From assembly GCF_005938625.1 (NCBI RefSeq), contig NZ_VCNJ01000073.1, positions 1 through 60,415 on the forward strand: a stretch of 60,415 nucleotides of DNA. The letters are read 5' to 3'. Numbering within the stretch: position 1 is the first letter of the stretch; each line of letters begins with the position of its first letter. The stretch comes from Pseudomonas fluorescens (GTDB lineage: Bacteria > Pseudomonadota > Gammaproteobacteria > Pseudomonadales > Pseudomonadaceae). The position numbers and the translations under genes were made by a program. Positions 52,112-60,415 of the stretch are shown piece by piece. The notes beneath the pieces were generated by a model. It saw only the letters and a list, made by a program, of their open reading frames with translations, did no database searches and had not been told where the DNA came from.

Positions 52112-52597
52112 TACACAGACGTTCGTTGCAAGCTTCTTTGCCTAAGCCCGGCTCTCAGCCGGGCTAATGGCATTTGCGTAAAACGCTTGATGCTTCAACG
52201 TCGAAGCCGCACACGCGACCTAGACGAATCTGCTTCACACGTCAGACCTGGCTCTTTTGCCAGCGGTGCACGTCTTTTCTGACGAGCCTTTCAAGGCTAC
52301 TGACGAGCACACCCACTGATTCCTCTTACGACGATCAGCCCAAAGCACCTGCATGCGTGCCCGCTTTATTGAGCTATCCGAGGCCCCTAACCGGCCGTCA
52401 GCGGATTCAGCGCAACACTTTCAAATAGTCGAAGGCTGATGAGTACTAACGTCAGTGGATTTTCGGCAGATACACTTCCCGACAGCGATTACGCAGACGA
52501 CACCGGTCGAGCCGCATATTTTGCGCGCTTCAAACAATGACCCGCGTCCGGCAGCCTTACGCATCGGACTTATTGCAGCGCAGACGACGAGAACGCC
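52112..52597 (+). other. 486-nt rpsU-dnaG spacer without a convincing gene
   Basis: Begins with a hairpin AGCCCGGC/GCCGGGCT (52145-52165) lacking a T tract. The only open frame of note (52174-52428, 84 codons) has a Thr/Ser/Arg/Pro-rich translation unlike any family I recognise. PAO1 has a YqeY-like gene at this place (from memory); none is seen here. It could hold a dnaG/rpoD promoter or a small RNA, but no clear signal was found. Confidence 0.5.
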
Positions 52598-54562
52598 ATG
52601 GCCGGGCTGATTCCCCAGAGCTTCATTGACGACCTGCTGAACCGCACCGACATCGTCGATGTGGTCAGTTCGCGCGTGCAATTGAAGAAGGCCGGCAAGA
52701 ACTACACCGCCTGTTGCCCGTTTCACAAAGAGAAAACCCCGTCCTTCAGCGTCAGCCCCGACAAGCAGTTTTATTATTGCTTCGGCTGCGGCGCCGGCGG
52801 TAACGCCCTCGGTTTTCTCATGGACCACGACAACCTGGACTTCCCCCAGGCCGTCGAAGATCTGGCGAAAGCCGCCGGCATGGAAATCCCTCGCGAAGAA
52901 AGCGGCCGTCCGCACAAACCGCGCCAGCCGACCGATTCGCCGCTGTATCCGCTACTCACTGCTGCCGCCGATTTTTACCGGCAAGCCCTCAAGAGCCATC
53001 CATCGCGCAAAGCTGCGGTGGATTACCTCAAGGGCCGCGGCCTGACGGGCGAGATTGCGCGGGATTTCGGTCTCGGCTTCGCACCGCCGGGCTGGGACAA
53101 TCTGTTCAAACACTTGAGCAGCGACACGCTTCAGCAGAAAGCCATGATCGACGCCGGCCTGCTGATCGAGAACGCCGAAACCGGCAAACGCTATGACCGC
53201 TTCCGCGATCGCGTGATGTTCCCGATCCGCGACACCCGTGGACGTATCATCGCTTTCGGTGGTCGCGTGCTCGGCGATGACAAGCCCAAGTACCTGAACT
53301 CACCGGAAACCCCGGTGTTCCATAAAGGCCAGGAACTCTACGGCCTTTATGAAGCGCGCAAGAACAACCGCAACCTCGACGAAATCATCGTCGTCGAGGG
53401 CTATATGGACGTCATTGCCCTCGCCCAGCAAGGCCTGAAGAATGCCGTCGCGACGCTGGGCACCGCGACCAGCGAAGAACACTTGAAACGCCTGTTCCGC
53501 GTGGTACCGAACGTTTTGTTCTGCTTCGACGGCGACCAGGCTGGTCGCAATGCTGCGTGGCGTGCCCTTGAAGCAACGCTTTCAAGCCTGCAGGACGGTC
53601 GCCGGGCGCGCTTTTTGTTTCTGCCCGAAGGCGAAGACCCGGACACATTGGTTCGCGCCGAAGGCACTGACGCCTTCAAGGCACGAATCAATCAGCACGC
53701 TCAGCCGCTGGCGGACTATTTTTTCCAGCAACTGACCGAAGAAGCCGATCCGCGCTCGCTCGAAGGTAAAGCCCATATGGCGACCCTCGCTGCGCCACTG
53801 ATCGACAAAGTGCCGGGCGCCAACCTGCGCATCCTGATGCGTCAGCGCCTGACCGAAATTACTGGTCTGAGCAGTGAAACCGTCAGCCAGCTCGCACAAA
53901 GTGCGCCGCAGGAAGCGCCACCCGCCTACGATCCGGGCATCGATTACGACGCAATGCCGGACTACAGCGACTACCATCAGCCGCAGGCACAGGACATGTA
54001 TGTGCCGCAGCAGGAGTGGACGCCAAAGAAACCTGGCGCTGGCGGCAAGAAATGGGACAAGAAACCCTGGGACAAGAACGGCAAACGTGGCGGTGATCGC
54101 GAACAACAGCGCCCGCGCACGCCTATCGGCGTCGAATCGCCTACCCTGACTGCCCTGCGCACCCTGCTCCATCACCCGCAACTGGCCGAGCGCGTCGAAG
54201 ATGCCGGGCACATTGCGGACGAGAATCAGACCAACGCCCAGTTACTTGTGGCGCTGCTCGAAGCCGTACAGAAGAATCCCAAGCTAAACTCATTTCAGTT
54301 GATCGCGCGATGGCACGGCACTGAGCAGGGTCGTTTGCTCAAGGCACTGGCAGAAAAGGAGTGGCTGATTGACGGAGATAACCTTGAACAACAGTTTTTC
54401 GACACCATTACTAGCTTGTCAGCCCGCCAACGCGAGCGAAATCTGGAACAGTTGCTCAGGAAAGCGCGTCAAAGCGAACTGAGTATCGAAGAGAAAAATC
54501 AACTGCGCGACCTACTAAGTCGCAATGTTTCCGCATCAAACCCGACCTCAACTGGCGCGTGA
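52598..54562 (+). CDS. dnaG: DNA primase
   Basis: Synthesises RNA primers for replication; 654 aa. The N-terminal zinc finger has C40, H43, C61 and C64 (CCPFHKEKTPSF...YYCFGCG). The catalytic core is around 120-250, and the TOPRIM domain is EIIVVEGYMDVIAL with FDGDQAGRNA. A low-complexity, Gln/Lys/Gly-rich linker precedes the C-terminal DnaB-interacting domain. The rpoD gene follows 67 bp later. Confidence 0.97.
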   Translation: MAGLIPQSFIDDLLNRTDIVDVVSSRVQLKKAGKNYTACCPFHKEKTPSFSVSPDKQFYYCFGCGAGGNALGFLMDHDNLDFPQAVEDLAKAAGMEIPREESGRPHKPRQPTDSPLYPLLTAAADFYRQALKSHPSRKAAVDYLKGRGLTGEIARDFGLGFAPPGWDNLFKHLSSDTLQQKAMIDAGLLIENAETGKRYDRFRDRVMFPIRDTRGRIIAFGGRVLGDDKPKYLNSPETPVFHKGQELYGLYEARKNNRNLDEIIVVEGYMDVIALAQQGLKNAVATLGTATSEEHLKRLFRVVPNVLFCFDGDQAGRNAAWRALEATLSSLQDGRRARFLFLPEGEDPDTLVRAEGTDAFKARINQHAQPLADYFFQQLTEEADPRSLEGKAHMATLAAPLIDKVPGANLRILMRQRLTEITGLSSETVSQLAQSAPQEAPPAYDPGIDYDAMPDYSDYHQPQAQDMYVPQQEWTPKKPGAGGKKWDKKPWDKNGKRGGDREQQRPRTPIGVESPTLTALRTLLHHPQLAERVEDAGHIADENQTNAQLLVALLEAVQKNPKLNSFQLIARWHGTEQGRLLKALAEKEWLIDGDNLEQQFFDTITSLSARQRERNLEQLLRKARQSELSIEEKNQLRDLLSRNVSASNPTSTGA

Positions 54563-54576
54563 GGTCATAGCTCAGG

Positions 54577-54582
54577 TATAAT
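54577..54582 (+). promoter_or_regulatory. Candidate -10 box of an rpoD promoter
   Basis: A perfect TATAAT lies 47 nt before the rpoD ATG, in the dnaG-rpoD gap, followed by a T-rich stretch. No good -35 is seen at 17 nt, so activity is uncertain. Confidence 0.4.
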
Positions 54583-54629
54583 CCTCGGCTTGTTTTTTGC
54601 CCGCCAAGACCTTCAGTGGATAGGGTGTT

Positions 54630-56474
<1,845 letters not shown>

Positions 56475-56480
56475 TACCAG

Positions 56481-56510
56481 AACCCCCGGCCCAGGCCGGG
56501 GGTTTTGTTT
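56481..56510 (+). terminator. Intrinsic terminator after rpoD
   Basis: AACCCCCGGC / GCCGGGGGTT, a 10-bp stem with CCAG loop (56481-56504), then TTGTTT. It ends the rpsU-dnaG-rpoD run. Confidence 0.9.
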
Positions 56511-56600
56511 ATATGGCAGATTAAATCCCCCGCAACGCCCCTCCCCCGCATACCCCGTCTACACTCGAAACAATCATCCCCGAGCCATAACGAGAGCGTT

Positions 56601-59600
56601 ATGCCCAGATTGGCGTCCGTGCTTTTTTTGCTGTCACTGATGATCTGGACCGCAACGGCTGACGCGCTGACTCTGACCGATGAAGAACGTAGCTGGCTGG
56701 CGGCTCACCCGGACTTGCGCCTGGGTGTCGATGCGTCGTGGCCGCCCTTTGAGTTTCGCGACGATCAGAACCGCTACCAGGGCCTGGCGGCGGACTATAT
56801 CGACGTGATTCGCCAACGCCTGGCAATCAAGTTGACGCCGATTGAACCAGTGAGCTGGACGGTGGTACTGGAACAGGTCAAATCGGGCAAGATCGACCTT
56901 CTACCCGGGATCATGTCTACCCCGGAGCGCCAGACCTATCTGTCGTTCACTCGCCCCTATCTTGATTTCCCGATCGTGATCCTCGCGCACATCGGCGGTG
57001 CACAACCGCGCAAACTTGACGACCTGTACGGTTTGAAAATCGCCGTGGTGGAAAACTATGCTCCCCACGAACTGCTGCGCACCCACCACCCCGATCTGAA
57101 TCTGGTCGCCATGCCCAATGTCAGTTCAGCGTTGCAGGCGCTGGCGACCGACGAGGTGGACGCTGTGGTCGGCGACCTCGCCTCCAGTGTCTGGAGCCTG
57201 CGCCAGCTCAAGCTCGACGGTCTGTACGTCAGCGGCGAAACCCCGTATCGCTACCAACTGGCAATGGCCGTCCCCCGCGACAACAAGATACTGGTGGGGA
57301 TTCTCGACAAAGTGCTCGCTGATATGAGTCCTGATGAAATCAGCAGCATTCAGGAGCACTGGGTCGGCAACGTCCTTGATCACCGGACATTCTGGTCGGA
57401 TCTGCTGGTCTACGGATTGCCAGGGCTGTTGCTGTTGGTGACGATCCTCGCTGTGGTGATCCGCATCAACCGCCGCCTGAGCTCGGAAATCGCCCGACGT
57501 ATCGACCTCGAACAGGAACTGCGCAGCAGCGAATATCACTATCGCGGCCTGGTCGAGAGCCTGTCGGCCATCGCCTGGGAAGCGCGGATGAGCGACTTCA
57601 CCTACAGCTATGTGTCGCCCCACGCCGAAGATTTGCTCGGCTATCCACAATCGCACTGGTTGATCCCCGGCTTCTGGCACAACATCATTCACCCGGCCGA
57701 TCTGACCCGTACGCAGAGTTACTGCAAAGAAGCGCTGCGCGAGGGTCGCGATCACATCGTCGATTATCGCGTGATCACCGCGGATGGCCGCTGTTTGTGG
57801 GTGCGCGACATTGTCAGCCTGATCGAACATGGTCATGAGCCGGTAATGCGCGGCCTGATGATCGACATCAGCGAAATCAAGCGCACTGAAGAGGCGTTGC
57901 GGCTCTCGGAGCAAAAATTCGCCTCGGTCTTCCAGCAGTGCCCGGACATTCTGGTGATTGCACGACTGTCCGACGGTTGCCTGCTGGAGGTCAACGAAGC
58001 GTTTGAAGAACAGATCGGGCTGAAAGCCGAGGAAGTGCTTGGCCAAACAGCGACCGAGCTGAATATCTGGGGGATTCCCGGCGTCGGTCCGGGACTGCTG
58101 CAGCGTTTGCAGGCGGGCAGCATTCGCAATCTGGAGATGCCCTTTCGCCGCAACAATGGCCAGCTGTTTACCGGCCTGATTTCCGCGGAGCCGTTCGATC
58201 TCGACACCACCCCCGCGCTTGTCGTTGTGGTGCGGGACATCACCCAGCTCAAGGAAACCCAACAGCAACTGCAGACCTCCGAAGAGAAGTTCGCCAAAGC
58301 CTTCCATGCCTCACCGGACGGTTTGTTGTTATCGCGCCAGAGCGATGGCCTGCTGCTGGAAGTCAACGAAGGTTTCAGTCGTATTACCGGTTTCAATAGC
58401 GCCATGTCGGTGGATCGTTCGGCGCTGGATCTGGGGATCTGGGTCAATCTCAATGAGCGCAAACAGATGCTCGACCTGTTGCATCGCGACGGTTTTGTGC
58501 GTGACTTCACCTGCCACATCCGCCGCAGCGACGGGCAGATTCGCCTCTGCGAAGTCTCCAGCCGTCCGCTGCCGATCGGTGAAGAAGACTGCATGCTGAC
58601 CATCGCCCGCGACATCACCGAGCGCCATCTGATGCAGGAAAAACTGCAACAAGCCGCGACTGTGTTCGAGAGCACCGCCGAAGGTGTGTTGATCACCGAC
58701 ACGCAGCAGCACATCAGCGCGGTCAATCGAGCCTTCACCGAAATCACCGGTTACAGCGAAAGCGAAGCGCTTGGCCATACGCCGCGCCTGCTCGCTTCCG
58801 GCCTGCACGACAGCGCGTTTTACGCGGCGATGTGGCATCAGTTGACCGACGAGGGTCACTGGCAAGGCGAGATTTCCAACCGGCGCAAGAACGGCGAGCT
58901 CTACCCGAGCTGGCTGACCATCAGCGCCGTGCGTAACCGCGACAAATTCATCACTCACTTTGTCGCGGTGTTTGCCGACATTTCCAGTCTCAAGCACGCG
59001 CAGGCCAAGCTCGATTACCAGGCTCACCATGACCCACTGACCGGCCTGCCAAACCGCACGCTGTTTGAAAGTCGGTTGCTCATGGCGCTTAACAGTCAGC
59101 AGGAAAACGGCGGTCAGGGCGCCGTGCTGTTTCTCGACCTCGACCGCTTCAAACACATCAATGACAGCCTCGGTCACCCGGTCGGCGACCTGCTGCTCAA
59201 GGGCATTGCCGTGCGCTTGAAAGAGCAGTTGCGCGACATCGACACCGTTGCGCGCCTGGGCGGCGATGAATTCATCATCCTGCTGCCCGGCCTGCAACAG
59301 CCCAGCGACGCCGACAACATCGCCACCAAGCTGCTCAACTGCTTCGGTGCGCCGTTCCAGGCCGGTGAACACGAGTTTTTCATCAGCGCCAGCATCGGCA
59401 CCAGTCTTTATCCGCGCGATGGTTGCGACGTCGCCACGCTGGTGAAAAACGCTGACGCGGCGATGTACCGTTCCAAGGCCAAGGGCCGCAACCGCGTCGA
59501 GAGCTACACCCGCGACCTCACCGCCCAGGCCAGCGAACGCGTGGCGCTGGAGCACGAACTGCGCCGGGCCATCGAGCGTGATGAGTTGTTTCTCTACTAC

Positions 59601-60347
59601 CAGCCGAAAATCAGCCTGGAAGATCACAGCCTGGTCGGTGCCGAGGCGCTGATTCGCTGGCGCCACCCGACGTTCGGCGATGTACCGCCGGAGCACTTCA
59701 TTCCGTTGGCCGAAGAGAACGGCATGATTCTGCAAATCGGCGATTGGGTGCTGGAGACCGCGTGCCGGCAGATGTACGAATGGAATCAGGTCTACGACAG
59801 TCCCGGCCCTCTCTCGGTGAATCTTGCCGGTGCGCAATTGCGCCAGCCCAACCTGCTCGGGCGCATCGAGCAACTGCTCAACGACAACGGCCTGATGCCG
59901 GATTTACTGCAACTGGAAATTACCGAGAACTTCATCATGAGTCAGGCCGAAGAGGCACTGGCCGTGCTGCACCAACTCAAACACCTCGGCGTGCAACTGG
60001 CGATCGATGACTTTGGCACCGGCTATTCCTCGCTCAGCTACCTCAAACGCCTGCCACTGGACATCCTCAAAATCGACCAGTCCTTTGTCCGCGGACTGCC
60101 CGACGACCCCCACGACGCGGCGATTGTGCGCGCCATCATCGCCCTGGGCCGCAGCATGCAATTCACCGTCATCGCCGAGGGCGTGGAAACCCAGGCGCAA
60201 CAACAATTCCTCGCCGCCGAAGGCTGCGAACAGATCCAGGGCTATATCGTCAGCCTGCCGCTACCACCAGAAGAATTCGCCGCGACGTTTCTTCGTGTAA
60301 CCGTATCGGATTATTCGGATAGCACAGCCGAGAAACCGTCGCTATAA
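56601..60347 (+). CDS. rmcA: RmcA-type dual GGDEF-EAL c-di-GMP enzyme with binding-protein and PAS sensors
   Basis: Inner-membrane signalling protein of 1248 aa. Order: signal peptide (1-22); a periplasmic SBP_bac_3-type domain (about 35-258); a transmembrane segment 265-289; about four PAS domains (310-820); and GGDEF. GGDEF is at residues 887-891, with an inhibitory RxxD site nine residues before it (RDID, 878-881); EAL begins at E1015 (EALIRWRHP). Both catalytic motifs look intact. The domain order and the place after rpoD match P. aeruginosa RmcA (PA0575), which senses redox state and, as reported, arginine. The ATG at 56601 is chosen over 56505, which lies in the rpoD terminator. Confidence 0.92.
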   Translation: MPRLASVLFLLSLMIWTATADALTLTDEERSWLAAHPDLRLGVDASWPPFEFRDDQNRYQGLAADYIDVIRQRLAIKLTPIEPVSWTVVLEQVKSGKIDLLPGIMSTPERQTYLSFTRPYLDFPIVILAHIGGAQPRKLDDLYGLKIAVVENYAPHELLRTHHPDLNLVAMPNVSSALQALATDEVDAVVGDLASSVWSLRQLKLDGLYVSGETPYRYQLAMAVPRDNKILVGILDKVLADMSPDEISSIQEHWVGNVLDHRTFWSDLLVYGLPGLLLLVTILAVVIRINRRLSSEIARRIDLEQELRSSEYHYRGLVESLSAIAWEARMSDFTYSYVSPHAEDLLGYPQSHWLIPGFWHNIIHPADLTRTQSYCKEALREGRDHIVDYRVITADGRCLWVRDIVSLIEHGHEPVMRGLMIDISEIKRTEEALRLSEQKFASVFQQCPDILVIARLSDGCLLEVNEAFEEQIGLKAEEVLGQTATELNIWGIPGVGPGLLQRLQAGSIRNLEMPFRRNNGQLFTGLISAEPFDLDTTPALVVVVRDITQLKETQQQLQTSEEKFAKAFHASPDGLLLSRQSDGLLLEVNEGFSRITGFNSAMSVDRSALDLGIWVNLNERKQMLDLLHRDGFVRDFTCHIRRSDGQIRLCEVSSRPLPIGEEDCMLTIARDITERHLMQEKLQQAATVFESTAEGVLITDTQQHISAVNRAFTEITGYSESEALGHTPRLLASGLHDSAFYAAMWHQLTDEGHWQGEISNRRKNGELYPSWLTISAVRNRDKFITHFVAVFADISSLKHAQAKLDYQAHHDPLTGLPNRTLFESRLLMALNSQQENGGQGAVLFLDLDRFKHINDSLGHPVGDLLLKGIAVRLKEQLRDIDTVARLGGDEFIILLPGLQQPSDADNIATKLLNCFGAPFQAGEHEFFISASIGTSLYPRDGCDVATLVKNADAAMYRSKAKGRNRVESYTRDLTAQASERVALEHELRRAIERDELFLYYQPKISLEDHSLVGAEALIRWRHPTFGDVPPEHFIPLAEENGMILQIGDWVLETACRQMYEWNQVYDSPGPLSVNLAGAQLRQPNLLGRIEQLLNDNGLMPDLLQLEITENFIMSQAEEALAVLHQLKHLGVQLAIDDFGTGYSSLSYLKRLPLDILKIDQSFVRGLPDDPHDAAIVRAIIALGRSMQFTVIAEGVETQAQQQFLAAEGCEQIQGYIVSLPLPPEEFAATFLRVTVSDYSDSTAEKPSL

Positions 60348-60348
60348 T
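60343..60348 (+). promoter_or_regulatory. -10 box of the downstream tRNA gene
   Basis: A perfect TATAAT overlaps the rmcA stop codon (TAA at 60345-60347), followed by a GC-rich discriminator CCGCGACC, 15-20 nt before the tRNA. No strong -35 is evident. Confidence 0.55.
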
Positions 60349-60362
60349 CCGCGACCTACTGA

Positions 60363-60415
60363 GGGCCTATAGCTCAGTTGGTTAGAGCAGAGGACTCATA
60401 ATCCTTTGGTCCACG
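60363..60415 (+). tRNA. tRNA with CAT anticodon, probably tRNA-Ile(CAT); 3' end beyond the window
   Basis: GGGCCTA acceptor strand, T8-A9, D-stem GCTC with the AGTTGGTTAGA loop, then anticodon arm GAGGA-CTCATAA-TCCTT. The gene is cut after 53 nt. The arm AGAGGACTCATAATCCTT plus TGGTC looks closer to E. coli tRNA-Ile2 (lysidine-modified, reads AUA) than to elongator Met. The C4-C5 bases of the acceptor also suit TilS. Met cannot be excluded without the T arm. Confidence 0.8.

Noticed and set aside
58329..59873. 514-codon minus-strand frame opposite rmcA
   Set aside because: Antisense artefact; His/Gln/Val-rich translation without domains.

Overview
The window is a core-chromosome segment of a Pseudomonas of the fluorescens/putida lineage. 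The evidence is the dense REP/BIME repeats with the GCGAGC-type palindrome, the split trpE / trpGDC arrangement, a Vfr-type CRP, and a gene order that, from memory, follows P. aeruginosa PAO1 from tyrS through vfr-trp, trpE-gph-rpe, agt, lptD-surA, prkA, rpsU-dnaG-rpoD to rmcA. Almost everything is single-copy housekeeping; no prophage, insertion sequence, integron or CRISPR array is visible.

Left part (1-16150). The left edge cuts through the tandem promoters of an rRNA operon that runs leftward out of the window, just downstream of tyrS. Then come an M23 cell-wall peptidase, anmK, erpA, argC, hemJ, a nitronate monooxygenase, a DUF805 membrane protein, an SDR, a HIT protein, coq7, speD, an OsmC protein, vfr, a lipoate-ligase-like gene and trpGDC.

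Middle (16150-34850). trpGDC and trpE are separate minus-strand operons with the autotransporter esterase estP between them. Each is preceded by a Trp-rich leader ending ARWRWRA. The trpGDC leader is a free 28-codon ORF. The trpE leader is in frame with, and forms the end of, the gph coding sequence. gph-rpe follow, then an iron-type alcohol dehydrogenase, an ABC importer plus a two-component system resembling agtABCD/agtSR (4-aminobutyrate/5-aminovalerate uptake in PAO1), a DUF3530 protein, a DnaJ-like protein and the MurNAc-recycling pair murU-amgK.

Right part (34850-60415). Overlapping genes lptD-surA-pdxA-rsmA-apaG-apaH-glpE form one rightward run concerned with outer-membrane biogenesis and maintenance. 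The stress-associated trio prkA-yeaH-spoVR has a long structured leader. Then come cca, folK/folB, plsY, tsaD, rpsU, dnaG, rpoD, the large c-di-GMP enzyme rmcA and the 5' part of a CAT-anticodon tRNA cut by the window edge.

Functional links: anmK together with amgK-murU gives peptidoglycan-sugar recycling, with the M23 peptidase as a possible source of fragments. lptD and surA build the outer membrane. rpsU-dnaG-rpoD is the macromolecular-synthesis cluster. The agt block joins transport, sensing and possibly metabolism of amino-acid-like compounds. The most interesting biology is the paired tryptophan leaders, especially the one embedded in gph. Function assignments rest on motif reading and memory of families and loci; no search was run.
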